A stretch of 64,000 bases of DNA from Scytonema sp035967975. GTDB taxonomy: Bacteria; Cyanobacteriota; Cyanobacteriia; Cyanobacteriales; Nostocaceae. Of the stretch, positions 44,937-54,693 are shown piece by piece. Both the position numbers and the translations under genes were made by a program. The notes under the pieces were generated by a model, which saw only the letters and a list, made by a program, of their open reading frames with translations, was not told the origin of the DNA and searched no databases. The stretch spans positions 22,144 to 86,143 of the forward strand of contig JAWQFQ010000011.1 in the NCBI GenBank assembly GCA_035967975.1, given 5' to 3'. Each line of letters begins with the position of its first letter. Within the stretch, counting starts at the first letter, position 1.

Positions 44937-45929
44937 TTGCACAAAATCGGAGTTATTGTCATCGGACGAAATGAAGGACAACGTCTTTACCAGTGTTTGC
45001 TTTCAGTTCTCAAAGAAGGGACAGTTGTTTATGTTGATTCGGGTTCCACAGATGGTAGTGTCACATTAGCTCGTTCTTTGGGTGTTCATGTTGTGGAACT
45101 CGATTTATCTGTTCCCTTCACCGCAGCCCGTGCTAGGAATGTAGGATTTGAATATTTATTACGAGTTAAACCAGAGGTCGAATTTGTCCAATTTGTGGAT
45201 GGAGACTGTCTAGTTGTAGAGGGATGGTTGGAACGTGCTGTGAGTGAACTGGTCGCCCGACCCGACGTTGTTGTGGTTTGTGGTCGGCGTCGCGAACAAT
45301 TTCCTTCTAACTCAATTTACAATCTCCTCTGCGATATTGAGTGGGATACCCCTGTCGGTGAAGCGAAAGCGTGCGGTGGAGACGCCATAATGCGAGTCAG
45401 CGCCTTTAAACAGGTTGGAGGTTATAATCCTACATTGATTGCAGGAGAAGAACCAGAACTGTGTGTGCGGTTGCGTCAGCAGGGTGGTAAAATTTTACGC
45501 ATTGATGCAGAAATGACATGGCATGATGCTCAAATGACCTGTTTTAAACAGTGGTGGAAGCGTTCGTTACGAGCCGGTCATGCATATGCTGAAGGAGCTT
45601 TCTTACACGGTCACAGCCCGGAACGTCATTGGGTAAAAGAAAGCCGTAGTATTTGGTTCTGGGGTTTCTTGTTGCCTCTACTAGCAGTTCTCAGTGCATT
45701 CTCAACATGGGGATTGAGCCTACTATTATTAGTATCAATTTATATTGTATTATGTTTTCGAGTATACAAAAATACTTTGCAGCGAGGACTGAAGTCCAAA
45801 GATGCACTTCTTTACAGTTTTTTTTGTATGCTAGGTAAATTTCCTCAACTACAAGGTCAAATCAAATTTCACATTTGGAGGTTGTTCGGGCGGCGAAATA
45901 CTTTAGTTGAGTACAAAAGCGTTAACTGA
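44937..45929 (+). CDS. GT2 family glycosyltransferase
   Basis: This 330-aa inverting transferase reads KIGVIVIGRNEGQRLYQCL, YVDSGSTDGSV, FVQFVDGDCLVVEGWL (DGD metal site), GGDAIMRVSAF and EPELCVRLRQQGGKI. Two C-terminal hydrophobic segments (about 265-295) suggest membrane association. The start is TTG 44937, preceded by AAGGAGGAA at correct spacing; an ATG at 44799 lies far inside the preceding gene and is rejected. It is typical of enzymes that glycosylate lipid-linked intermediates. Confidence 0.9.
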   Translation: MHKIGVIVIGRNEGQRLYQCLLSVLKEGTVVYVDSGSTDGSVTLARSLGVHVVELDLSVPFTAARARNVGFEYLLRVKPEVEFVQFVDGDCLVVEGWLERAVSELVARPDVVVVCGRRREQFPSNSIYNLLCDIEWDTPVGEAKACGGDAIMRVSAFKQVGGYNPTLIAGEEPELCVRLRQQGGKILRIDAEMTWHDAQMTCFKQWWKRSLRAGHAYAEGAFLHGHSPERHWVKESRSIWFWGFLLPLLAVLSAFSTWGLSLLLLVSIYIVLCFRVYKNTLQRGLKSKDALLYSFFCMLGKFPQLQGQIKFHIWRLFGRRNTLVEYKSVN

Positions 45930-46036
45930 ATTCAATTGGGACACAACATCATGTCCGGGAGCATAACCATAATAAAAGTTTCTTAATTTCTGAACGCGTT
46001 CCCTCTGAATCTGAATTTTTAGACAGAAAAAGAAAA

Positions 46037-47302
46037 ATGACAATTGCGTATTTAATCACTCAGTATCCGAAAGTCAGCCACAGTTTTATCCGGCGTGAAA
46101 TTGCGGCTCTTGAAGCTGGTGGTTTATCAGTAGCACGCTTTTCAATTCGCTCTTGCGAATCTGAACTTGTTGACCCAGATGACAAACTAGAACTCACCAA
46201 GACTCGGATAGTCCTAAAAGAAGGCATTTTCAAGTTATTATTTTACCTGTTAGCCGTTGCTTTAACTCGACCTATTCGATGGCTCAAAGGTTTACAGTTG
46301 GCTCTTAGAATTGGTCTGTCTTCACAGCGAGGTGTTTTGTATCATCTCATCTATTTAGCCGAAGCTTGTCTATTGCTGCATTGGTTTCAAGACTCAGGTG
46401 TGACTCATGTTCATGCTCATTTCGGAACCAATTCAACAACTGTAGCAATGCTATGCCATGCGATCGGTGGTCCTACTTACAGTTTCACTGTCCATGGTCC
46501 GGATGAGTTTGACCGACCCGAAAGTTTAGCTTTGAGAGAAAAGATTCATCAAGCTAAATTTGTGGTAGGAATTAGCTTTTACACTCAAAGCCAGTTATAT
46601 CGATGGTGCGACCATCAGCATTGGAACAAGATTCATGTGATTCGTTGTGGTCTAGACGATTCTTTTTTAAAGACTAATACAACCCCAATATCTGTTGAGC
46701 CAAACTTCGTTTGTGTTGGTCGTCTTTCCGAACAGAAAGGACATTTGCTGCTTGTAGAAGCAGTTCATAAATTAGCAACTATTGGCTTACCATATCACTT
46801 AACTTGCGTAGGTGATGGTCCTTTAAGACCGCAAATAGAAGCATTAATCAAACTTTATGGTCTTGAAGAACGGGTAACAATAACTGGTTGGGCTAGCGGT
46901 GCTGAGGTTCAAAAACATATCATGAACTCACGAGCGCTGGTTTTACCTAGCTTTGCAGAAGGTTTACCTGTAGTCATCATGGAAGCATTTGCTCTGGAAC
47001 GTCCCGTAATCACCACTTATATTGGTGGAATGCCCGAACTAGTTAAACATGATATCAATGGGTGGCTTGTACCTGCAGGTTCAGTGGAAGCATTAACTGA
47101 AGCAATGCAAACTGTTTTGCAACTCCCTCCTGAACAACTCGAAAAGATGGCTAAAGCTGGGGCTGAAAGTGTTTACCAAAATCATAATATTGCAACAGAA
47201 ACTAGCAAATTGGTAAATTTGTTTTGTTCCTATTCACATGACTCAAAGCAAGGTAAGGATTTAACCCTTTGCTATCAGCCATCAGTAGTATATAGGCAAT
47301 AG
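46037..47302 (+). CDS. GT4 family glycosyltransferase
   Basis: This 421-aa GT-B protein opens AYLITQYPKVSHSFIRREIAA, typical of colanic-acid/exopolysaccharide transferases (WcaL-like). The donor domain has CVGRLSEQKGHLLLVEA, GDGPLRPQIEAL, LPSFAEGLPVVIMEAFALERP (E-x7-E) and TYIGGMPELV. It is likely to transfer a sugar to the repeat unit of the exopolysaccharide. It follows the GT2 gene by 107 bp. Confidence 0.92.
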   Translation: MTIAYLITQYPKVSHSFIRREIAALEAGGLSVARFSIRSCESELVDPDDKLELTKTRIVLKEGIFKLLFYLLAVALTRPIRWLKGLQLALRIGLSSQRGVLYHLIYLAEACLLLHWFQDSGVTHVHAHFGTNSTTVAMLCHAIGGPTYSFTVHGPDEFDRPESLALREKIHQAKFVVGISFYTQSQLYRWCDHQHWNKIHVIRCGLDDSFLKTNTTPISVEPNFVCVGRLSEQKGHLLLVEAVHKLATIGLPYHLTCVGDGPLRPQIEALIKLYGLEERVTITGWASGAEVQKHIMNSRALVLPSFAEGLPVVIMEAFALERPVITTYIGGMPELVKHDINGWLVPAGSVEALTEAMQTVLQLPPEQLEKMAKAGAESVYQNHNIATETSKLVNLFCSYSHDSKQGKDLTLCYQPSVVYRQ

Positions 47303-47359
47303 GCAATGGGCAATGGGCAATGGGCAATGGGCAATGGGCAATGGGCAATGGGCAATAGG
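47293..47359. repeat. Short tandem repeat GGGCAAT
   Basis: About nine copies of a GGCAATG/GGCAATA 7-mer overlap the stop of the preceding gene. Further right, 47424-47510 carries a partial copy of the AGCTGATAGCTGA repeat of 33630-33825, sharing CTTTGCACGGGAA and GATTCAGC. Confidence 0.8.
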
Positions 47360-47531
47360 TTTCTAGAATATTAAGGTGTATCCAGCTTCGTAAAAATCAA
47401 ATAGGAGTCCTATAGAGACTGACACTTTGCACGGGAATAAATTGAGATGAGTGATTCAGCACCGGAGCTAATAGCTATTAGCTGATAGCTGAAGTGCTGA
47501 CCGCTCTATAAACCCATTATTGGAAGAGATT

Positions 47532-48878
47532 ATGACATCTTTGAAAAAGGTCGCCATTCGTGGCGCAGTTTGGACAATTGCTGGTTTCGGAGCCATTCAA
47601 ATCCTAAGATTTGTTAATAATTTGATTTTGACTCGCCTGCTAGTACCAGAGTATTTTGGTCTAATGGCTTTGGTCATTACTTTTAGAGTTGCTCTGGAAC
47701 TATTTTCAGATGTTGGTCTTGGTCAAAATATAGTTAATAGCAAACGGGGGGATGAACCTAGTTTTCTAAATACTGCTTGGACTATACAAGTTATTCGTGG
47801 CTTTGCCATCTTTATTCTTTGTATACCTCTTAGCTTTCCAATAGCAAATTTTTACAACGATCAACGCCTGCTGTGGCTGGTTCCGATTGTTTTGTTGTCC
47901 TCAGCTCTTGATGGATTTAGCTCCACTAGCATACATACTCTACATCGACGGATGGAACTAGGTAAGTATGCAATCTATGAAGTGATGTTGCAAACTAGCT
48001 ACCTCTGTACTTTAATTTTTCTGGTGTGGTTGTATCCAACGATTTGGACGCTAGCTATTGGAACTGTCATACTGATAGTCTATAAAGTAGTTAGCAGCTA
48101 TTGGTTAATCCCAGGGTATTCCAATCGTTTTGAGTGGGACAAGGATGCTGTTAAAGAAATTCTGTCTTTCGGAAAATGGATGTTTGTATCATCAGCACTT
48201 ATGTTTGTAGCCGACCAAGTTGACCGCTTGGTTTTGGCTAAGATATTTTCCTTTCAAATACTAGGTGTTTATACGGTGGCTTATACGTTAGCATCGATTC
48301 CCAAAGAAATCGTTAGACAGCTCAGTCATAGAGTTATCTTTCCCACTATTTCCCAAAAAGCTGATTTACCAAGGTCTAGTTTGCGAGAGAAAATTCTTCG
48401 TCAACGACGACTCATACTTATAGGATTTGCGATCGCCCTAGCCGTTCTGGTTACCATTGGTGATTTATTCGTCGCTACACTATATGACCAAAGGTACTCT
48501 GCGGCGACTTGGATGATGCCAATTTTGTGTGTTGGTTTATGGTTTTCCATACTATTTTATAGTATGTATCCTGCTTTGTTAGCGATTCGCAAACCCGTTT
48601 ACTCTGCCTTCAGTAATTTCGCTCGGTTTGGATTTATTCTTATCGCTGTACCTTGGGCAAATGCAAGTTTTGGTATGTTAGGAGCAATTCTTGTCATTTC
48701 ACTTAGCGATTTACCTTTGTATGTAGTTAATCTTTATGGGCTGTGGCGTGAAAAGCTTTCTTGTGTTGTCCAAGATATTCAAGCTACTGCCTTTTTTATC
48801 GCTATACTTGCTTTGTTCTTATTCATTCGTCATTCCCTAGGGTTTGGAATACCGATTCAGACATTAATCAAAATATAG
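47532..48878 (+). CDS. Wzx-type polysaccharide flippase (MOP superfamily)
   Basis: This 448-aa integral membrane protein has about twelve hydrophobic helices. The opening LKKVAIRGAVWTIAGFGAIQILRF and the following LTRLLVPEYFGLMAL are characteristic of lipopolysaccharide flippases related to WzxC/AmsL. It would move lipid-linked repeat units across the inner membrane for polymerisation by the Wzy-type protein encoded at 43660. Start ATG 47532 follows GGAAGAG. Together with the Wzc-type kinase, it indicates a Wzx/Wzy-dependent pathway. Confidence 0.92.
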   Translation: MTSLKKVAIRGAVWTIAGFGAIQILRFVNNLILTRLLVPEYFGLMALVITFRVALELFSDVGLGQNIVNSKRGDEPSFLNTAWTIQVIRGFAIFILCIPLSFPIANFYNDQRLLWLVPIVLLSSALDGFSSTSIHTLHRRMELGKYAIYEVMLQTSYLCTLIFLVWLYPTIWTLAIGTVILIVYKVVSSYWLIPGYSNRFEWDKDAVKEILSFGKWMFVSSALMFVADQVDRLVLAKIFSFQILGVYTVAYTLASIPKEIVRQLSHRVIFPTISQKADLPRSSLREKILRQRRLILIGFAIALAVLVTIGDLFVATLYDQRYSAATWMMPILCVGLWFSILFYSMYPALLAIRKPVYSAFSNFARFGFILIAVPWANASFGMLGAILVISLSDLPLYVVNLYGLWREKLSCVVQDIQATAFFIAILALFLFIRHSLGFGIPIQTLIKI

Positions 48879-48922
48879 CAATTCTAAATGATTTGTAAAA
48901 AATTTTAGTTGCTAATTGCTAA

Positions 48923-49082
48923 GATGATGTTTGAAAAGTGAATGGCTGTAATTTCAAGCACTGGTTGATCCCCCCTAGCCCCCCTTAAAAAGGGGGGAAA
49001 ATCTTTTAAAGTCCCCCTTTTTAAGGGGGATTTAGGGGGATGTGAAGTGTTTTGCTCCTACTAAGAGTTTTGATAAATGCTT
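48923..49082. mobile_element. Miniature inverted-repeat element, copy 3 (degenerate)
   Basis: The left end GATGATGTTTGAAAAG and the C-run/G-run core match the other copies, but the right end (about 49068-49082) is mutated to TTTTGATAAATGCTT. TAA precedes the left end. This is an older or decayed copy. Confidence 0.7.
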
Positions 49083-49638
49083 GACATGAATAATCTTATG
49101 TGTATTAGGAGGTTTTGTTTTTTAGACTATTGCAATGCGTAAAAATTGTTACAAGATTTATCGTATTTTCCCTATAAGTGTTTAGTAAAAGGGCTTGCTT
49201 CAGTTGATTTAATGGCAAATGCTTGCAGTGCAATTAACTTGAATTTATCTTCCTAAAAATAGTTTTGTCTTGTTTTTTACATAATATTGAACGTTTGACT
49301 TGTTGCACTTAGTCACGGTTTTGACGTTAAAAATTTACAGGTGTGAAATCTAAGTATGTTCTTATATAAAAGTTAGTTAAAGATAAGTTATTAAGTATTT
49401 CATCGTGAATCTCAATTAATTACAATACAAAAGCGATTATGATTTTCCTATAGTACGGGCATCCTAAATGTTTTTATACCCCAGTGGCAAATTGGTGCCT
49501 TAGAAAACGCGAAGGATACAGCCTCTTCTATCGGAATACTGTCCTATTTAAAAGAGTAGGACATTGTCTGCGTATGGATTGTATGCACATTTCTGTTTTG
49601 ATCTTTATTTATTTTATCTATCTACCAAGGAGAGCATC
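49083..49638. other. Intergenic region upstream of the last glycosyltransferase of the cluster
   Basis: About 550 bp without a gene, A/T-rich. It likely holds the promoter of the 49639 gene, which would then be transcribed separately from the main cluster. Nothing else recognisable. Confidence 0.45.
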
Positions 49639-50751
49639 TTGAAGTACTACATAGTATTAAGCCCTGCGTGTGACTTGGAAAGTATAAAAACAAACGCTGA
49701 AGCAGGATTACGCCCCTCACACGTGATATTGGACTTAAGTCAGCTTTTGGGTGCAGAAGTTTATCAACCAGGAGCGGATAAAGTTTTACCTATTGATAGA
49801 ATGCTGGCAAAGATTATAGGACGACCAGAATACTGGGCTTTAGCACGTAAGTTATCTGTCCAGATTCAGGAGGATGATGTTATCTATTGCACTGGAGAAG
49901 ACATTGGTATTCCGATCGCAACTCTTTGCAGTTCTCAGCAGAAGAGTCCAAAAATAGTCGTATTTGCTCACAATCTTAACCGACCAAGAGGTCGTGTGGC
50001 GTTAAAGCTATTTGATGTAGCAAACAAAATTGATTTATTTGTGACCACTGCTTCTTCACAAGTTAAATTTCTTCACGATTACTTGAAATTGCCAGAAGAA
50101 CGTGTATATGAAATTCCTTCCCAACCCACAGATACATCCTTTTTTAAACCGGGACTAGCTTCACAAGATAAGCAGCGTCCAATGATTGGAAGTGGAGGGT
50201 TAGAAAGAAGAGATTACAAAACACTTGCTGAAGCAACTAAAGATTTAAATGTCGATGTCAAGATTTGTGCTTTTTCTCCCAACGCAAAAAAACTAAAACG
50301 AGCATTTCCAGAACAAATACCCAGTAATATGTCGTTCCGTTTTTATGACTGGTGTGAGTTATTGCAGTTGTACCGCGATTCTGACATAGTCGCCGTCACT
50401 GTGTTTGAGAATACCCAACAAGCAGGTCTGACAACTATGTTTGAAGCGATGGCTTGTCGGAGACCTGTTGTAGTAACTCGTTCACCAGGAATTATTGCAG
50501 AATTGATTGATGCTGGAATTGTCACAGGTGTAAATCCGTGCGATCCTAATGATTTAAAGTCAGCAATTCAGAGCCTTTTGAATGACCCCCAAAAGGCTAA
50601 AATTCAGGCTCAAAGAGGATACGAGTTGGTAGCTAAGCAATTTAACCAAAGGACTTACGTTGAAGCTTTACTGAATCAGTTGACAGAAAAACATAACCTT
50701 CCATTGAAAATGTGTAGTGAAAACTGCAACAGCACCGCTGCGATCGCATAA
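49639..50751 (+). CDS. GT4-like glycosyltransferase
   Basis: This 370-aa GT-B-fold protein has the C-terminal region RPMIGSGGLERRDYKTLAEA, then VAVTVFENTQQAGLTTMFEAMACRRP (E-x7-type motif) and TRSPGIIAELID. The N-terminus is divergent. I chose TTG 49639, which follows AAGGAGAGCATC; the upstream open frame from 49564 lacks family character. It lies at the right-hand end of the exopolysaccharide cluster, separated from it by a miniature element. Confidence 0.82.
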   Translation: MKYYIVLSPACDLESIKTNAEAGLRPSHVILDLSQLLGAEVYQPGADKVLPIDRMLAKIIGRPEYWALARKLSVQIQEDDVIYCTGEDIGIPIATLCSSQQKSPKIVVFAHNLNRPRGRVALKLFDVANKIDLFVTTASSQVKFLHDYLKLPEERVYEIPSQPTDTSFFKPGLASQDKQRPMIGSGGLERRDYKTLAEATKDLNVDVKICAFSPNAKKLKRAFPEQIPSNMSFRFYDWCELLQLYRDSDIVAVTVFENTQQAGLTTMFEAMACRRPVVVTRSPGIIAELIDAGIVTGVNPCDPNDLKSAIQSLLNDPQKAKIQAQRGYELVAKQFNQRTYVEALLNQLTEKHNLPLKMCSENCNSTAAIA

Positions 50752-50873
50752 CATTAACAATTTATCCAAAATTACCATTTACTAAGTAAGTCGGCGCAAA
50801 TAATAATCCCTGCTTTGTAGTTACGCTTTAGCGCTGTCCGCACTACTATAAACCAAATAAGAGATTTTACTTT

Positions 50874-51413
50874 TTATGAGACAGTTTGATTTTTTGTCGC
50901 CGACTTACTTATCCATCCTATACCACCATACAAAATTGGCATAGTACACAAACCCCAAGCAAAACCCGTTATAAATCCAAATGGAGTAACCACATAATTA
51001 TGAAAATCCCACCAACCCAAAACCTGAGCGGCTAATTCTAGAGGATAAGCCATCATCAATACGATGGCGATCGACACACCACTCCAACCATACTGACTTA
51101 ACCAATAAAAACCTCGACCACGAGTGAACCCATATAGCAGGCGAGTTATCAGTAACCCTGTCACTGTACCATAGCAACGCATACAGACAGCCATAATGTG
51201 CGGAGGTACCAAAGCCACTCCCATATCGGGTTGTGGACACACATGATGACCCATAAAGTAAATAATGTCTGCGATTTGAGGTAACAATGGAAAACCTGAT
51301 ACAGCAAGGAAAGGAGCCACAACTGGACCCACTACCATCCCTGCGAGCAATACATCAGCCGTCAAACTTACCCAATTAATTTGTAGCTGTCGCTTGTAAA
51401 CGGCTCCTTCCAT
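50874..51413 (-). CDS. DUF2085 family membrane protein
   Basis: This 179-aa protein has four or five hydrophobic helices. The motifs MGHHVCPQPD and VCMRCYGTVTGLL, with conserved His and Cys that could bind a metal or heme, are typical of the DUF2085 family. It probably sits in the cytoplasmic or thylakoid membrane. The function of the family is unknown. It is transcribed toward the exopolysaccharide cluster and follows agrE in the same direction with a repeat-rich gap. Confidence 0.88.
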   Translation of the reverse strand: MEGAVYKRQLQINWVSLTADVLLAGMVVGPVVAPFLAVSGFPLLPQIADIIYFMGHHVCPQPDMGVALVPPHIMAVCMRCYGTVTGLLITRLLYGFTRGRGFYWLSQYGWSGVSIAIVLMMAYPLELAAQVLGWWDFHNYVVTPFGFITGFAWGLCTMPILYGGIGWISKSATKNQTVS

Positions 51414-51448
51414 TATAGTCGTCCTAAATAAGTAGAATTTTCGTAAGG

Positions 51449-51591
51449 ATTGCTAATGGTTAATGGCTAATGGCTAATAGCTAATGGCTAATGGCTAATA
51501 GTAAAAAAGCAATTAGCAATCAGCAATTAACAATTAGCAGTTAGCAATCAGCAATTAGCAATTAACAATTAGCAATTAGCCATTAGCAAAA
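51449..51591. repeat. GGCTAAT / TTAGCAA repeats forming an inverted pair
   Basis: GCTAATGGCTAATAGCTAAT units (51451-51510) are followed by AGCAATTAGCAATCAGC and ATTAGCCATTAGC units, which are complementary. The segment can fold into a long hairpin just downstream of agrE. Confidence 0.7.
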
Positions 51592-51596
51592 CACAT

Positions 51597-53708
51597 CTAA
51601 CTGACTTTAACAGTATAAGGACTCGTTAACTTATCCAATTGCTGCACCAACAGACTCAGGAACAATCCTACATCTGTAACAACACCAAGGGACTCCACTG
51701 AACCGCGATCGCTCAACTTCGTGACCACAGCTGGATTGATATCCACACACACCATTTTCACACCAGCCGGAGTCATATTCCCAACGCCAATAGAGTGGAG
51801 CATACTAGAGAGCATCAGAACAATATCCGCACCTTTGAGTAGTCTGGCGTATTCTGTCTGCGCCTTAATCAAATCCATTTCAGTATCGGGTAAAGGACCG
51901 TCATCCCGAATCGAACCAGCCAGACAGAAAGGGACACCATTGGTAACACACTCATACATGACACCACTCTTAAACGCCCCACCTTCAACTGCTTTAGCAA
52001 TGCTACCGTAACCACGGATGGTGTTAATCACCTTCAGGTGATGGCGGTGTCCACCTCTGACAGCTACACCCCGCTTCATGTCTACACCGAGAGAAGTTCC
52101 CATCATGGCTTGCTCAATATCGTGGACAGCAATAGCATTTCCACCCAGTAGCGCTTGAACGTATCCTTCTCTAATAAGTTGTGCTAAATGTTCCCCACCA
52201 CCAGTGTGAATCACTACAGGTCCCGCAGTCACCACGACTTTACCGCCAGCATCACGGACTTGACGTAATTCCCAAGCCACTTGCTCTACAACAAGTTCCA
52301 CGCGTCGTTCGCTGGAAACACCTGCTGACATAAAGCTAAATTCTTGAGCATTGCGCTGTTCCCGCGATTCTGTTTTACGGATTGTACGGATACCTTGTAC
52401 ATCCACAACCACCTGTTCTCCGACTTCCAAATCGCGCAAGATTTTACACTGTGCGACAAGTCCTTGGGGAGTTTGGGAGATAGCTATCGCCCCATCCATC
52501 CTTTGATTGTATACCTTTACCCACTCACCGTTAATCCGTACCTCAGTCGGATAAATTGTGGTGACATAAAAATCATCAGGAGCAACCCCTGGTAAAACCA
52601 CTGGTTCGAGTTTGGCGTCGCGTTCATCTTGTGGTAAATCTACCGCACCCAAATCAATAAGATAGGAGAGAATAGTTTCCATCACCTCATGAGAGGGAGC
52701 AGAAATTCTGACCTCTGCTTGTGAAGTACTTTGGCGCTGTTCTCCCAAGGAGAAATTCAGGACTTGGAAGCTTCCGCCGTTATCGATTATCAAATCTAAA
52801 GCGCGGTTAATCAAGCCAGAGTCAAGCAAGTGTCCTTCCAGACGGATGATACGGCTTTCAACTGACACAGTCGCATGGAGTTCTTCCCTCACTGGTTCTG
52901 TCACCCGCAGGGTTAAACATTTAGCCGCACCCCCTGCTTTCAAAAATTCTGTTAAGGGTGTTTCAATCACTTGAAACCCAACTTGTGCGAGACGTGCTTT
53001 CAGCCCTTCCGAAGCCTTGTTCATCACGACGATGTGGTCTACATTCACCGCATTACAGGAGAAGTTGACCGCATCCGTTTCTGCGATCGCAATGCGCTTT
53101 TCTTGTGGTACCCGCATTTCTATTAAGCGGTTCGAGTAAGAATCGAATGCAGGTGGATAGTATAGTAGATAACCATCACTTAAAGGACAGAAGCAAGTAT
53201 CCAAATGGTAGAAGCGCTCATCTATCAGTCGCAACGATAGCACTTCGATATCAAGCCATTTTGCCAAGTAGGGGTGAGAATCGAGTTCTGAACGGAAACC
53301 ATAAGCAGCCCATAGCCATCGTCCTTCCCGATCTAACAGTGCATCCCCTGCACCTTCAAAAGGTAAGTCCTTGGGTAGTTCGTGAACAGTATACCCGTTA
53401 TCCTCAAACCACTGCTTAAAATATGGTTCTTCTCCCTGACGTTCTTTGTGTAAAAAGCGACTAAGAACAACTGTATCCCCCAGTAACAAGCCAGCGTTTG
53501 CCGTAAACACCATATCAGGCCAACCTTTCTGGGATGGTACCAAGTCTACTATCGCATATTCTTTCAGAATGTGATGCAGTTTTTCCCACTGTTCTACAGC
53601 ACGGTCTTGCGACGACTTGTGAATATTCCCTTCCATCCAAGGGTTAATCACATAGTCCACATCGTAGTGGTCAGGAGCACACATCAAAAAGCGAATCCGG
53701 GAAGTCAT
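51597..53708 (-). CDS. agrE: Bifunctional arginine-guanidine-removing enzyme / ornithine cyclodeaminase-like (AgrE/ArgZ type)
   Basis: This 703-aa protein joins an N-terminal arginine dihydrolase-like domain (about 1-285) to a C-terminal LOR/SDH-type domain. The N-terminal part reads RFLMCAPDHYDVDYVINPWM, FTANAGLLLGD, FEGAGDAL, HLDTCFCPL (catalytic His) and GGAAKCLTLRV (nucleophilic Cys near residue 264). The C-terminal part has the dinucleotide-binding-like KVVVTAGPVVIHTGGGEHLAQL. In Anabaena and Synechocystis, homologues convert arginine to ornithine, ammonia and CO2, and the long heterocyst-former version also makes proline. This connects to cyanophycin nitrogen recycling. Length and motifs match the full bifunctional form. 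No clear NtcA site was seen upstream. Confidence 0.93.
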   Translation of the reverse strand: MTSRIRFLMCAPDHYDVDYVINPWMEGNIHKSSQDRAVEQWEKLHHILKEYAIVDLVPSQKGWPDMVFTANAGLLLGDTVVLSRFLHKERQGEEPYFKQWFEDNGYTVHELPKDLPFEGAGDALLDREGRWLWAAYGFRSELDSHPYLAKWLDIEVLSLRLIDERFYHLDTCFCPLSDGYLLYYPPAFDSYSNRLIEMRVPQEKRIAIAETDAVNFSCNAVNVDHIVVMNKASEGLKARLAQVGFQVIETPLTEFLKAGGAAKCLTLRVTEPVREELHATVSVESRIIRLEGHLLDSGLINRALDLIIDNGGSFQVLNFSLGEQRQSTSQAEVRISAPSHEVMETILSYLIDLGAVDLPQDERDAKLEPVVLPGVAPDDFYVTTIYPTEVRINGEWVKVYNQRMDGAIAISQTPQGLVAQCKILRDLEVGEQVVVDVQGIRTIRKTESREQRNAQEFSFMSAGVSSERRVELVVEQVAWELRQVRDAGGKVVVTAGPVVIHTGGGEHLAQLIREGYVQALLGGNAIAVHDIEQAMMGTSLGVDMKRGVAVRGGHRHHLKVINTIRGYGSIAKAVEGGAFKSGVMYECVTNGVPFCLAGSIRDDGPLPDTEMDLIKAQTEYARLLKGADIVLMLSSMLHSIGVGNMTPAGVKMVCVDINPAVVTKLSDRGSVESLGVVTDVGLFLSLLVQQLDKLTSPYTVKVS

Positions 53709-53840
53709 AAGAGTTTACAATTGGGGTTAGATGCAATCAGCCTTCCTAATCAGCCGATTCTGTAGAATTTGCTACCAATCTTCCGCTTTTTTTGTCAAAG
53801 GCGGCACAAAGGTTATGCTCTATTTTAGTATCCCACAGAA

Positions 53841-54029
53841 CTAACTGTAAGTCATAGTTTCAACATTTTCTTTTTGACTTTCTTGTCTTGCCATTTGCTC
53901 AAAATCATCTCCATCTAAACTCCTGTCCCGTTGTTTAAACTCAGAGAGTAGTTGAAAGAACTTCTCAAACCCTGCTTTTTCGTCATGGCAGTAGAGCATA
54001 ATTATCTTATTTGTCGAAAACGAGTACAT
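53841..54029 (-). pseudogene. Fragment of the immunity-like domain family
   Basis: The 62-aa frame reads SFSTNKIIMLYCHDEKAGFE then KFFQLLSEFKQRD. This lines up with QSWAKIILFYSTDEQEALE then RFFELFEEYLNQ in the proteins at 5223-5927 and 6839-7534. Only the last third of one domain remains, so it is either a decayed member or a minimal derivative. It lies 23 bp downstream of the second TOPRIM gene, in the same direction. Similarity is by eye and moderate. Confidence 0.5.
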
Positions 54030-54052
54030 ATAACCCAGTTATCCTCTCCGTA

Positions 54053-54688
54053 TTATGCAAACAGACGTGTTAACCAATTAGTAAATCGGATTGCAATATC
54101 TGTATGAGGACGAAGAGCCTGTTTGGTAATAGCTTGTCCAAGAGGACGACCAGGTTCATCTTGCCAAGCGAGATATGTATAAATAACGGCTTTGCTAACA
54201 TCTATTGCTTTGAAAGTTGTTACTTCTTTTGCTTTTGCTTCTTCAACACATTCTCTTGCAAATGCTAGCGCTCTTGGTTTTGCTAGTTCAGCACAGAAGT
54301 CTTCCAACTTCCCAGAATCTTTATTATTTGGCATCAACCAAAATCCAAGTTTAGGCTCACCTGCATGACCATTAACTATAGTTCCATCAAGGTCAGGAAT
54401 ATTAGGGAATTTATAACTGTAGTGGCTTAACTTACTTTTAATACTTTCCCATCTGCCGTCTAGAGAAGGACTATCAGCATCAAGCATAACTCCTATAACT
54501 TTAGGAGGATTGGGACGGACAATTAAAGCGTTGAGGCGTTTTAAAACTTTAGTATCTCCATTACACTCATATAACCCAAAAGTTTCAGGAACTTGGTGAG
54601 CAGCACACAAAGCCATGACTACATGACAATCATCACTTCCTTCAACCAGTAACACTTTATTCGTATCCTGCTTACAGATATCGCTCAT
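54053..54688 (-). CDS. TOPRIM-fold protein, DUF3226-like, second copy
   Basis: This 211-aa homologue of the 20696 protein has VLLVEGSDDCHVVMAL (TOPRIM Glu motif), GVMLDADSPSLD (DxD pair), LGFWLMPNNKDSGKLEDF, YTYLAWQDEPGRPLGQAIT and a C-terminal NWLTRLF. These C-terminal motifs are conserved between the two copies although the overall sequences have diverged strongly, so they are old paralogues or independent acquisitions. The ATG at 54688 lies 5 bases after the ATPase stop; TTG 54697 would overlap that stop. It probably acts with the ATPase encoded just upstream. Confidence 0.85.
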   Translation of the reverse strand: MSDICKQDTNKVLLVEGSDDCHVVMALCAAHQVPETFGLYECNGDTKVLKRLNALIVRPNPPKVIGVMLDADSPSLDGRWESIKSKLSHYSYKFPNIPDLDGTIVNGHAGEPKLGFWLMPNNKDSGKLEDFCAELAKPRALAFARECVEEAKAKEVTTFKAIDVSKAVIYTYLAWQDEPGRPLGQAITKQALRPHTDIAIRFTNWLTRLFA

Positions 54689-54693
54689 ACCTT

